A stretch of DNA of 64,000 bases from Glycomyces lechevalierae (GTDB taxonomy: Bacteria > Actinomycetota > Actinomycetes > Mycobacteriales > Micromonosporaceae): positions 49,497-113,496 of the forward strand of contig NZ_JAPZVQ010000006.1 in assembly GCF_027622945.1 (NCBI RefSeq). Reading direction: 5' to 3'. This document shows, in pieces, positions 25,194 through 35,515 of this stretch. The notes beneath the pieces were generated by a model. That model was not told the DNA's origin. It did no database searches and saw only the letters and a list, made by a program, of their open reading frames with translations. Numbering within the stretch: the stretch's first letter is position 1; every line of letters starts with the position of its first letter. A program made the translations under genes and the position numbers.

Positions 25194-25781
25194 ATGCCGC
25201 ACCGTTCCCACCAGCACCAGCACCAGCACGACAGCGGCGCCATCGAAGGGCGCCACAGCGACCGCTACGACACCATCGCCCGCCTGTTCGCGAAGCCGTT
25301 CTACAACCGGATGGCCAAGGAGATCGCGACCATCGCGCCCCGCGGCGCCGCCGTGCTCGACGTCGGCACCGGCCCCGGCATCCTCCTCAAGCGGCTCGGC
25401 AAAGCCCGCCCCGACCTGCGGCTCACCGGCATCGACATCGCCCCCGACATGATCGAGCACGCCGCGCACAACCTCGCCGACCTCGCGACCCCGCCGGACC
25501 TCCGCGCCGCCGACGTCGCCGCCCTGCCGTTCGCAGACGATCGGTTCGACCTCGTCGTCTCCACCTTCAGCTCCCACCACTGGGAGGACCCCGAAGCCGG
25601 TGCCGCCGAGATCGCCCGCGTCCTCCGCAGCGGCGGCCGCCTGCGCATCTACGACTTCCGCGACGCGCCCTTCGACGCCGTCATCGGCGAATCCCGCCTC
25701 ACGAGCCTCCGCCAGGCCCCGTTCCGCTCCGTCTGGACCATGTTCATGAAGGCCACCCGCTTCGACGCCACCGCGGCCTGA
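25194..25781 (+). CDS. Class I SAM-dependent methyltransferase
   Basis: Methyltransferase of 195 residues. Motif I is AVLDVGTGPGILLKRLGK, motif II acidic end is LRLTGIDIAPDMIEHA, followed by LPFADDRFDLVVSTFSSHHW and RVLRSGGRLRIYDFRD. The N-terminus is His-rich (HRSHQHQHQHDSG), possibly metal-binding. Substrate unknown. RBS TTGGAGG precedes ATG 25194. It is divergent from and probably repressed by the MarR gene; such pairs often respond to small toxic compounds. Confidence 0.88.
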   Translation: MPHRSHQHQHQHDSGAIEGRHSDRYDTIARLFAKPFYNRMAKEIATIAPRGAAVLDVGTGPGILLKRLGKARPDLRLTGIDIAPDMIEHAAHNLADLATPPDLRAADVAALPFADDRFDLVVSTFSSHHWEDPEAGAAEIARVLRSGGRLRIYDFRDAPFDAVIGESRLTSLRQAPFRSVWTMFMKATRFDATAA

Positions 25782-25782
25782 C

Positions 25783-26472
25783 TCAGCCGGACTCCTCCGT
25801 CTTCGCGTGCGAGGTGCCCACCGGCTTCGATTCGGGGGAGCCGCGCTGGCGCAGGTAGACGCTCATGACGGCCAGGGAGCCCACGGCCAGGAGCTCCGAC
25901 TGCCAGTTCTGCAGGGTGCGGTTCCAGAACTCGGCGGAGCCGACGTAGCCCAGCCAGCTCACCGGGTCCTGGAGGTCGGCGATCAGCTCGGCGTTGTAGA
26001 CGCTGAGGCCGCTGATGGACTGGGCGGTCCACGAGAGCAGGAAGATCACGGCCATGACGATGCCGAGGGACCGTGAGAAGACCGCGGTGCGCCAGCCGCC
26101 GGCCTTGACCCACTCGGGGGAGTCCTCGGTGGCGTAGCGGCCCGTCTTCTGCTTCTTGTCGGATTCGGTCCCGATCTGGTCCATCGGCTTCGACTCGGGC
26201 GAACCGCGCTGGACGAGCCAGACCGTCGCGAACACGTACAGGAAGAACTGCAGGTACTCGGACTGCCAGTTCTCGGCCACGTTGACCGCGAAATCGCTCG
26301 AGGTCACGTACTGGAGCAGCGTGACCGGGCTGCCGCCCTCGACGAGCTGCCGATGGTTGAAATCGGCCTGCCCGGCGAACGCCTGGCCGACCAGCGCGGC
26401 GAGGAACATGGCGCCGAAGCCCGCGCTCAAGCCGTTGTCGCGAAGGAAGCTGCCGCGAAGGAAGCGCTTCAT
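25783..26472 (-). CDS. DUF6766 family membrane protein with internal duplication
   Basis: Membrane protein of 229 residues with four predicted helices. The two halves repeat: each has a segment ending NWQSE, a membrane helix, and the cytoplasmic motif RGSPESKP (first near residues 88-95, second near 212-219). The N-terminus MKRFLRGSFLRDNGLSAGFG is conserved in DUF6766. Function unknown. It follows a 29-residue membrane peptide gene with RBS AGGAGGGGAA and ends one base from the convergent methyltransferase gene. Confidence 0.82.
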   Translation of the reverse strand: MKRFLRGSFLRDNGLSAGFGAMFLAALVGQAFAGQADFNHRQLVEGGSPVTLLQYVTSSDFAVNVAENWQSEYLQFFLYVFATVWLVQRGSPESKPMDQIGTESDKKQKTGRYATEDSPEWVKAGGWRTAVFSRSLGIVMAVIFLLSWTAQSISGLSVYNAELIADLQDPVSWLGYVGSAEFWNRTLQNWQSELLAVGSLAVMSVYLRQRGSPESKPVGTSHAKTEESG

Positions 26473-26481
26473 TTCCCCTCC

Positions 26482-26571
26482 TCAGAGCCGCATCAGGCCG
26501 ACCGCGATGAAGTACGCGAGCCCGCCGAAGATCACGATCAGGTAAGCCACGAACATGCCCCGCTTGCCCAT
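26482..26571 (-). CDS. 29-residue single-helix membrane peptide
   Basis: A short gene encodes MGKRGMFVAYLIVIFGGLAY and nine further residues (FIAVGLMRL). It is one membrane helix with a basic N-terminus. The ATG overlaps the stop of the upstream lipoprotein gene (TGATG), and the stop is followed at once by the RBS and start of the DUF6766 gene, so it sits tightly inside a three-gene operon. It may be a small subunit of a DUF6766 membrane complex. Its coding status rests on position and sequence character only. Confidence 0.65.
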   Translation of the reverse strand: MGKRGMFVAYLIVIFGGLAYFIAVGLMRL

Positions 26572-26969
26572 CAGCCGCCCACCTCGCACAGATACGGCCG
26601 CTCGCCCTGCGGCACGCAGCCGGCCGCGACCACCTTCCAGCCCTCATCGAGTTCGACGAGGAAGAGCACGTCACCCGCGGTTCGGGCCTGTGCGCGGTCG
26701 CCCCACACCTGGACGTCGCTCACCGCGCCGCTCGGCAGCTCCTCGGGCTTCAGCGACTCCTCGCACGGCTTGCCCTCCGAGGCGGCCAGCGCCTCCGCGG
26801 TCTCCGGCGAGAGCACGGCGCACGCGGCGGCCGCGTCCCCGCTGGCGATCGCGGTCGAGAACGCCTCGGCCACGGCGGAAGCCTCGGACTCCCGCTGGCC
26901 GGTCCCGCAGGCCGCGGCTCCGCCGAGCACCACCACGCCACACATGGTGGCCAGCGTCTTCCGAAACAT
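26571..26969 (-). CDS. Small secreted lipoprotein, unknown function
   Basis: Predicted lipoprotein of 132 residues, starting MFRKTLATMCGVVVLGGAAA with the lipidated cysteine probably at position 21 (AAACGTG). The mature part has SAVAEAFSTAIASGDAAAAC, the Ala-rich helical start common in actinomycete small lipoproteins resembling NTF2-like folds, and ends VELDEGWKVVAAGCVPQGER. Several cysteines suggest disulfides. First gene of a minus-strand operon with the 29-residue peptide and DUF6766. The frame extends far upstream but that part is antisense to the cellulase gene. Confidence 0.72.
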   Translation of the reverse strand: MFRKTLATMCGVVVLGGAAACGTGQRESEASAVAEAFSTAIASGDAAAACAVLSPETAEALAASEGKPCEESLKPEELPSGAVSDVQVWGDRAQARTAGDVLFLVELDEGWKVVAAGCVPQGERPYLCEVGG

Positions 26970-27063
26970 CCACCTGAAGTTCCCCTCCGGACCCCGGGGC
27001 AAACCGGGCGGTCGGCGGCCCTTGACGGCGCGCCAATACATTGACAAACTCCGATGCAACCAC

Positions 27064-27078
27064 TGGGAGCGCTTCCCA
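27064..27078. promoter_or_regulatory. CebR/CelR-like operator with one extra base
   Basis: TGGGAGCGCTTCCCA differs from the established cellulose operator TGGGAGCGCTCCCA (CebR of Streptomyces, CelR of Thermobifida) only by one inserted T. TTGACA at 27041-27046 lies 17 bases upstream, so the site takes the place of the -10 region and would block transcription of the cellulase gene until cellobiose is present. Confidence 0.8.
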
Positions 27079-27104
27079 ATGTCCGGATCGATGAAAGGCA
27101 CACC

Positions 27105-28487
27105 ATGCGAGCAACCCGAAGGCGAAAGCTGACGGCGATCATCGGCGCGGCCGTCGCCGCGCTCAGCGCGGGCGCGATCACCGTGGCCGCGTCCCAGGGC
27201 GCGAACGCCGCGGCCGGCTGCGACGTCGGCTACGAAGTCGTCAGCGACTGGGGCTCGGGCTTCCAGGCGAACGTCAGCATCACCACCGACCAACGGATCG
27301 ACGGCTGGACCGTCGAATGGGACTTCACCAGCGCTGTCTCCGGCATCAGCGCCTGGAACGTCTCCAAGTCCTCCCTCAGCGGCAGGCACTTCACCGCCAC
27401 CGACGCCGGCTGGAACGGCCCCATCGGCGCCGGCCAGACCCGCGAGGTCTTCGGCTTCACGGCCGACGGCGACTCAGGCGACATCACGAACCTGAAGCTC
27501 AACGGCGTCGCGTGCGGCGAAGGCGGCGGCGAGCAGACCACCGGACCCGAACCCACCGACCCGGAGCCGACCGACCCCGCCCCCGCGGGCACCCCGGTCG
27601 AGGAGCACGGCAAGCTCCACGTCTGCGGCACGCAGATGTGCGACGAGTCCAATGCGCCCGTCCAGCTCAAGGGCGTCTCGAGCATGTGGCTGCACTGGCA
27701 GACCCAGCCCTACGCGCAGAACCGCTCCGCGCTGGAATGGATGCGCGACAACTGGGGCATCGACGTCTTCCGCGTCGCCATGGGGGTCGAGCCCGAAGGC
27801 GCCTACCTCTCCGACCCGGCACGCTGGAAGGCCGAAGTGGAGACCGTGATCGACAATGCGGCCGCCGCGGGGGTCTATGTGATCGTCGACTTCCACGCCC
27901 ATGCGGCCCACCAGCACACGTCCGAAGCGGTCGCGTTCTTCAGCGACCTCGCCGCCCGCTACGGGGATCTCCCGAACATCATCTGGGAGCCCTACAACGA
28001 GCCCGAGCAGGTGTCCTGGAGCGGCACCGTCAAGCCGTACCACCAAGCCGTCGTCGCGGCCATCCGCGCGGAGGACCCGGACAACATCATCGTCCTCGGC
28101 ACCCCGACCTGGTCCCAGGACGTCGACGTCGCCGCCGGCGACCCCGTCTCCGGCACCAACCTGATGTACACCCTCCACTTCTACTCCTGCACCCACCAGC
28201 AGTGGAACCGCGACAAGGCCGACGCCGCCATCGACGCCGGCCTGGCCCTCTTCGTCACCGAGTGGGGCGCGAGCGCCGCCGACGGCGGCCTCGACGGCCG
28301 CCTCTGCCTCGACGAGGCCCAGACCTGGATCGACTGGATGGCCGCCAACGGCATCTCCTGGACCGCTTGGAAACTCGACGTCGGCCCCGACTCCACCAAC
28401 CTCCTCGCCTCGGGCGCACCGCTGACCGGGGGCTGGACCAATTACCTCCACGGCCACGCGCCCTTCGTCATCGAGAACCTGCAGTAA
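27105..28487 (+). CDS. Secreted endoglucanase, CBM2-linker-GH5 (subfamily 2-like)
   Basis: Cellulase of 460 residues. An N-terminal signal peptide (MRATRRRKLTAIIGAAVAAL, cleavage near GANA) is followed by a CBM2 cellulose-binding domain (about 36-138: GCDVGYEVVSDWGSGFQANV to NGVACG, paired cysteines), a Pro/Thr linker (PEPTDPEPTDPAPAGTP) and a GH5 domain from about 160. Catalytic Glu299 is in PYNEPE and Glu386 in FVTEWG. The start ATG at 27105 has GAAAGG eight bases upstream. A cellulose-type operator precedes it, so induction by cellobiose is likely. The hairpin after the gene has a T run. Confidence 0.94.
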   Translation: MRATRRRKLTAIIGAAVAALSAGAITVAASQGANAAAGCDVGYEVVSDWGSGFQANVSITTDQRIDGWTVEWDFTSAVSGISAWNVSKSSLSGRHFTATDAGWNGPIGAGQTREVFGFTADGDSGDITNLKLNGVACGEGGGEQTTGPEPTDPEPTDPAPAGTPVEEHGKLHVCGTQMCDESNAPVQLKGVSSMWLHWQTQPYAQNRSALEWMRDNWGIDVFRVAMGVEPEGAYLSDPARWKAEVETVIDNAAAAGVYVIVDFHAHAAHQHTSEAVAFFSDLAARYGDLPNIIWEPYNEPEQVSWSGTVKPYHQAVVAAIRAEDPDNIIVLGTPTWSQDVDVAAGDPVSGTNLMYTLHFYSCTHQQWNRDKADAAIDAGLALFVTEWGASAADGGLDGRLCLDEAQTWIDWMAANGISWTAWKLDVGPDSTNLLASGAPLTGGWTNYLHGHAPFVIENLQ

Positions 28488-28498
28488 CACCACGATGA

Positions 28499-28535
28499 AC
28501 ACCGGCCCGGGTCGCTGATCCGGGCCGGTGTCCTT
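28499..28535 (+). terminator. Rho-independent terminator of the cellulase gene
   Basis: ACACCGGCCCGG pairs with CCGGGCCGGTGT (12 bp, 9-base loop) and CCTTTTG follows directly, the most classical terminator in the window. Confidence 0.85.
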
Positions 28536-28578
28536 TTGCGAGGGTTGCTCGGCTACGGGGAATGTCGCACCCGGTCGC

Positions 28579-28584
28579 TACCGT
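28579..28584 (+). promoter_or_regulatory. Possible -10 TACCGT before the DUF4132 gene
   Basis: TACCGT ends seven bases before GTG 28592, again the leaderless geometry. It also lies after ATG 28562, which would make that ATG non-transcribed. Confidence 0.3.
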
Positions 28585-28591
28585 TGCCGTT

Positions 28592-31500
28592 GTGAACGAC
28601 GAGAACCCCTTGCCCGACGAATCGCTCCTCCTCCTGCCGGCCGAATGGCAGGAGGAACTGCTGCCCCGGCGCGGCGTGCGGCCCGGCGCGGTGTTCGAAC
28701 CGGATGCGGACGCGACGGCGTTCTGGCGCAAGCGTCTCAGCGCTCAGGAACCGGACCTGCGCGCGGCCCTTGCCGCGACTCCTGTTCCCGACGCGGTCGA
28801 ATACCTCGACGGGAAGCCGAATCCGTCGGGCGCCGGCCTGATCGCCGAGATGGTGAACGCCGAGCCCTCGAACCAGGCCGTCACCAGGGTGCGGCTGGTC
28901 TTCGACGCCTGGATCGAGGAGCACGGCCTGCCGTTCGCGATCGGCGCGGCCGTCGCGTTCATGTCCTTCGCAGGCACGAGGAACACGGCGCACCCGTCCT
29001 TCACGCCGCTCATCGAATACGGCCACCGGCGATTCAGCGACCGCCCGCTCTTCTCCATGGGCGAAGTCCTCTACCGCGACCATGATCTCCACCTCTTGCG
29101 CGGACTGCTCGCGGACGCCCCGGACGCGGAGTTCGCGGCGGCAGCGTCGATAGTGGATGGACTGCGCACCACCCCGGCCCGCAAATATCTGGCCGCCATC
29201 CTGTTCCCCGACCGGGCCGACTGGATCCATGAAGCGGCGGTCGAAGTCGCCAAGGAGTCCTGGACCGGCCTCCTCACCGCGAGGCTCGCGCACTCGGCGA
29301 CCTCGCTCGACCAGTTCGCGGCGATGCGCATGCGATCGATCGAACCGCACGAGCAGCATGCGGGCCTGATCGCGCCGCTCCTCGACGGCCTCGGCACGGA
29401 TGCGCTGCCGCTCCTCACGGCCCCGACCAAGAACCCGCTCGACCAGCATCAGGTCTATGAGCGCTTGCGGGCCGTCGCGATCCTCCCGCACGACGATGCC
29501 GTTGCGTACCTGGTCGAGCACCTCGCCGACCCCTTCGTCTTCGAGCACGCCGTCGCGGCCGCGTCGCGGTTCCCGGTCCGCACGCTGCGGGTCATCGCCG
29601 CCCACGCGCCCGAGGCGCTGCCCGCGCGGATCCCCCTGCTCGCGGCCCTCGCCGCCCGCGTCGACCCCCGTGCGCTCCAAGCACTCACGGGGGCCGAGCA
29701 GACCGCCGTCGCGGAGCTCAAGGCGCAGCGGCGCCCCGCTCCCGAAGCGGCGGAAGCGGACCTGCCCGAACTGCTGGTCCGTCCGCCGTGGACGGTCGAG
29801 CGCCCGAAGTCGAAGCCGCTGGTCGTGCGCGGTCTCGAGCCGAGCGGCGCAGTGTCGGTGCTCTGGGCGGACGGCGAGCGGGAACGCTACCTCGAGAACG
29901 CGGCGGAGTTCGATCCCGGCATCGTCGACTGGGAGCAGCGCCTCGAGTGGCTGTCGGCCCACCGCCGTGACCGAATCGTCGCCGAAGTCCTCGCCTACGC
30001 CCCGTTCGACATCGCGGAGCAGCACCTCGAAGGCTGGAACGGCGCCCTCCAGCAGTTCGGCGACGACCGATCGGCCGGCTACCTCCAGGCCGTACTCGCG
30101 CGCTTCGGCGCCTCGGTTGCCGATCAGGTGGTCACGTTCCTCGCCGCCAAGTCGAAACTCGGCGCCCTCCTGGGACCGATCCGCAGCCCCGGAGCCGCCG
30201 AGGCCGCCGCGAACTGGTTCGCGAAGCGGCCGTCCGCCAAGGAGTTCGGCGCCGCCTGGCTGGACCGGCACGGCGCGGCCGCCGCCGAACTGCTGGTGCC
30301 GAACGCGCTGGGCCCCAAGAAGTCCCTCCGGGAACCCGCCGAAGCCGCGTTGCGCTACCTCGCCGATGTCCTCGGCCGTGACGCGGTCCTCAACGCCGCC
30401 AAGGTCTACGGCGAGGACGCGCACGCCGGCATCCTGGCGCTCTTGGAAGCCGGCCGGGACAATCTGCCGGACCGCGTGCCGGAGCCCGGCGACTGGTTCG
30501 ACACGACGAGGCTGCCGCAGGTGCTCCTGCAAGACCATCGTTTCGGCCTGCCGGAAACGGCGATGCGCCACGCCGCCGTGATCATGGCCATCGCGGTCGA
30601 CACGAGCAAAGACCCGCGCCTGGAGGAGCTCGGCGAGACGTGCGACCGCGAGTCGCTGCGCGAGTTCTCCTGGGCGGTGTTCGAGCAGTGGCTCGCGAAC
30701 GGCGCGCCGTCCGCCGACCGGTGGGCGCTCGCGGCGCTCGCGCACTTCGGCGACGACGAGACCGTCGCCCGGCTCACCCCGCTCATCAAGGCGTGGCCGG
30801 GCCAGAACCAGCACCGCCGCGCCGTCGCGGGCCTGCAGGTGCTCGGCGGCATCGGCTCCGAGGCCGCGCTCCGCGCCATGCAGCACATCTCGCAGCGCGC
30901 CAAGTTCAAAGCCATCAAAGCCGAAGCGGCGCAGCAGATCCAGGTCATCGCGCAAGGACTCGGGCTCACCGGGGAGCAGCTCGCCGACCGGCTCCTGCCC
31001 GACTTCGGGCTCGGGACCGACGGCAGCCTCGTCCTCGACTACGGCCCGCGGAAGTTCACCGTGGTGTTCGACGAGCAGTTGCGCCCGTACGTCACCGACG
31101 AGGACCGCAAGCCGCGCAAGGCACTGCCCAAGCCCGGCGCGAAGGACGACCCGGAGCTCGCCGGCCCCGCGTACCAGCGGTTCACCGCGCTGAAGAAGGA
31201 GCTCCGCACCGTCTCGGTCGACCAGGTCCGGCGGCTCGAGGCCGCGATGATCAACGCCCGCACCTGGACACGCCGCGAGTTCGAGGAACACCTGCACGGC
31301 CACCCGCTCATGCGGTACCTCACCCGGCGCATGGTGTGGCTCGCGCAGACCGCCGAGTCGCGGCAGACCTTCCGCATCGCGGAGGACAACACGTACACCG
31401 ACGCCGAGGACGACGCGGTCGAGCTGCATGACGACGCCGTCATCCGCCTGGCGCACCCGGTCGACATGACCGCCGAAGAGCAGGGCGCCTGGGCGCGGCT

Positions 31501-31918
31501 CCTCGCCGACTACGAGATCCTGCAACCGTTCCCGCAGCTCGCCCGCCCGGTCATGGCCTTCACCGAAGAAGAGCTGGAGACCGGTCGCCTGCGGCGCTTC
31601 GAAGGCGCGGTCGTCCCGCCGGGAGCGATCCTCGGCCTCACCAAGCACGGCTGGGTCCGGGGCAAGCCGATGGACAACGGCACCGAGTTCGGGTTCCACT
31701 TCCCGCTCCCCGCAGGCGGATACGTCATGGTCGAACTCGACCCCGGCCTCCAGATCGGCATGGGCGCGGACACCGAGGACCAGCGCTTCGCCTCGGTCTT
31801 CCTGTCCAAGCGCCTTGACGTGTACCACCGCAGCGCCTCCGGACTCCCGCCCCGCATCGACCCGGTGATCGCCTCCGAAGTCCTCGCCGCCCTCGACCGC
31901 ATCACCGCGAAGGAGTAG
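28592..31918 (+). CDS. DUF4132 domain-containing giant protein
   Basis: Cytoplasmic protein of about 1,108 residues. The N-terminal two thirds is helical, repeat-like and Ala/Leu-rich (for example HLADPFVFEHAVAAASRFPV and ALAALAHFGDDETVARLTPL, a HEAT-like unit). The C-terminal third is the DUF4132 domain: PAYQRFTALKKELRTVSVDQ, TRREFEEHLHGHPLMRYLTR, and the end region SKRLDVYHRSASGLPPRIDP. E. coli MolR/YehI-type proteins belong to this group; function is not established. GTG 28592 (NDENPLPDESLLLLPAEW) is preferred; ATG 28562 adds ten residues. Single gene followed by a strong shared hairpin. Confidence 0.82.
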   Translation: MNDENPLPDESLLLLPAEWQEELLPRRGVRPGAVFEPDADATAFWRKRLSAQEPDLRAALAATPVPDAVEYLDGKPNPSGAGLIAEMVNAEPSNQAVTRVRLVFDAWIEEHGLPFAIGAAVAFMSFAGTRNTAHPSFTPLIEYGHRRFSDRPLFSMGEVLYRDHDLHLLRGLLADAPDAEFAAAASIVDGLRTTPARKYLAAILFPDRADWIHEAAVEVAKESWTGLLTARLAHSATSLDQFAAMRMRSIEPHEQHAGLIAPLLDGLGTDALPLLTAPTKNPLDQHQVYERLRAVAILPHDDAVAYLVEHLADPFVFEHAVAAASRFPVRTLRVIAAHAPEALPARIPLLAALAARVDPRALQALTGAEQTAVAELKAQRRPAPEAAEADLPELLVRPPWTVERPKSKPLVVRGLEPSGAVSVLWADGERERYLENAAEFDPGIVDWEQRLEWLSAHRRDRIVAEVLAYAPFDIAEQHLEGWNGALQQFGDDRSAGYLQAVLARFGASVADQVVTFLAAKSKLGALLGPIRSPGAAEAAANWFAKRPSAKEFGAAWLDRHGAAAAELLVPNALGPKKSLREPAEAALRYLADVLGRDAVLNAAKVYGEDAHAGILALLEAGRDNLPDRVPEPGDWFDTTRLPQVLLQDHRFGLPETAMRHAAVIMAIAVDTSKDPRLEELGETCDRESLREFSWAVFEQWLANGAPSADRWALAALAHFGDDETVARLTPLIKAWPGQNQHRRAVAGLQVLGGIGSEAALRAMQHISQRAKFKAIKAEAAQQIQVIAQGLGLTGEQLADRLLPDFGLGTDGSLVLDYGPRKFTVVFDEQLRPYVTDEDRKPRKALPKPGAKDDPELAGPAYQRFTALKKELRTVSVDQVRRLEAAMINARTWTRREFEEHLHGHPLMRYLTRRMVWLAQTAESRQTFRIAEDNTYTDAEDDAVELHDDAVIRLAHPVDMTAEEQGAWARLLADYEILQPFPQLARPVMAFTEEELETGRLRRFEGAVVPPGAILGLTKHGWVRGKPMDNGTEFGFHFPLPAGGYVMVELDPGLQIGMGADTEDQRFASVFLSKRLDVYHRSASGLPPRIDPVIASEVLAALDRITAKE

Positions 31919-31971
31919 CGCCCGGAAGCCGATCGAGGAACTCGTCCAGAACCGCCGAACGAGCGGAGGAA

Positions 31972-32001
31972 GACCGGGCGGCCCCAACGGGCCGCCCGGT
32001 C
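31972..32001. terminator. Bidirectional terminator between DUF4132 and GH62 genes
   Basis: GACCGGGCGGCCC pairs perfectly with GGGCCGCCCGGTC (13 bp) around CAAC; GTTTCAC follows on the plus strand. Confidence 0.75.
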
Positions 32002-32024
32002 GTTTCACTCAGCGCGCGAAGGGA

Positions 32025-33524
<1,500 letters not shown>

Positions 33525-33535
33525 TCAGGCCCTTG

Positions 33536-33547
33536 GTTATCGCTAAC
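33536..33547. promoter_or_regulatory. LacI-type dyad in the GH62 leader
   Basis: GTTATCGCTAAC has GTTA/TAAC half sites around a central CG, the form of LacI-family operators. An outer CCTTGG/CCAAGG repeat flanks it. It lies 27 bases before the GH62 start. Confidence 0.45.
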
Positions 33548-33562
33548 AGCCCCAAGGGTCTT

Positions 33563-33573
33563 CGAAACTTTCG
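33563..33573. promoter_or_regulatory. Xylan-type operator CGAAACTTTCG (GH62 side)
   Basis: Perfect CGAAA-C-TTTCG dyad, matching the CGAA-N-TTCG-type element recognised by the Streptomyces xylan regulator BxlR. It falls just after the predicted GH62 transcription start. Confidence 0.7.
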
Positions 33574-33603
33574 GCCTTCTCGCCGAACGTGGGGCGTGCA
33601 CAC

Positions 33604-33633
33604 AGGATAGTCCGCTGGTTCGCCGTATGTAAA
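33604..33633 (-). promoter_or_regulatory. Putative GH62 promoter
   Basis: On the minus strand TTTACA (33628-33633) and TATCCT (33604-33609) are 18 bases apart. The predicted transcript starts near 33597. Confidence 0.5.
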
Positions 33634-33734
33634 TAGATCGATGTGATGTGACCCTCCCGCACCAGTTCGAGCCGCCGCGAAGGGGGCCTGAGGTGCACCG
33701 CCGACCCGGCCGCCAGATCCCGCCCCGCCGCCTC

Positions 33735-33763
33735 TTGACGGGATATCGAACCATATCTATAGT
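33735..33763 (+). promoter_or_regulatory. Xylanase promoter TTGACG-N17-TATAGT
   Basis: TTGACG (33735-33740) and TATAGT (33758-33763) have the ideal 17-base spacing in an AT-rich patch. Transcription would start near 33770, giving a leader of about 118 bases containing the xylan-type operator. Confidence 0.7.
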
Positions 33764-33792
33764 TCGAAGCACGTAAGTTTCGGAGTCCGTCC

Positions 33793-33803
33793 AGAAACTT
33801 TCG
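33793..33803. promoter_or_regulatory. Xylan-type operator (GH10 side)
   Basis: AGAAACTTTCG matches the GH62-side CGAAACTTTCG in 10 of 11 positions. A further half site AAGTTTCGG lies at 33775-33783. Confidence 0.6.
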
Positions 33804-33863
33804 GTCGTTCAGGAGTCGCGCACGCGCCGTTGGCCCGGTATCGCCGGCCGCGCCGAAGCTTGA

Positions 33864-35309
<1,446 letters not shown>

Positions 35310-35330
35310 GACCGAATCCCTCTCTCACCG

Positions 35331-35370
35331 ACCGCCGCCCGGGAACACGACAGTCCACCCGGGCGGCGGT
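35331..35370 (+). terminator. Xylanase terminator
   Basis: ACCGCCGCCCGGG pairs perfectly with CCCGGGCGGCGGT (13 bp, 14-base loop), 22 bases after the xylanase stop. Confidence 0.75.
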
Positions 35371-35460
35371 CCCCAGACCCGGGACCGGGCCGAGGGCGGC
35401 GCCCCCGCCGGTCCGCGACCGCCCGGTCCGGTCCCGCCGCAAGTCGCTTGTAACGCAAGA

Positions 35461-35504
35461 CGAACGAGCCGCCGTCCTTCACTCGAAGGACGGCGGCTCG
35501 TTCG
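35461..35504 (-). terminator. 20-bp perfect hairpin ending the sigma-factor operon
   Basis: Positions 35461-35480 and 35485-35504 are exact reverse complements around the loop ACTC. It lies 12 bases after the stop of the minus-strand gene at 35516. The GTTTT-like tail is absent. Confidence 0.75.
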
Positions 35505-35515
35505 GTTCCCCGGAC

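Noticed and set aside
28553-32008. Very long minus-strand open frame opposite the DUF4132 gene
   Set aside because: Composition is Arg/Gly/Glu-rich without any domain; it is the usual antisense shadow of a high-GC gene whose plus-strand protein has recognisable motifs. The same applies to 59753-62689, 55495-58026, 6783-9074 and 9944-12748 outside the ATPase.
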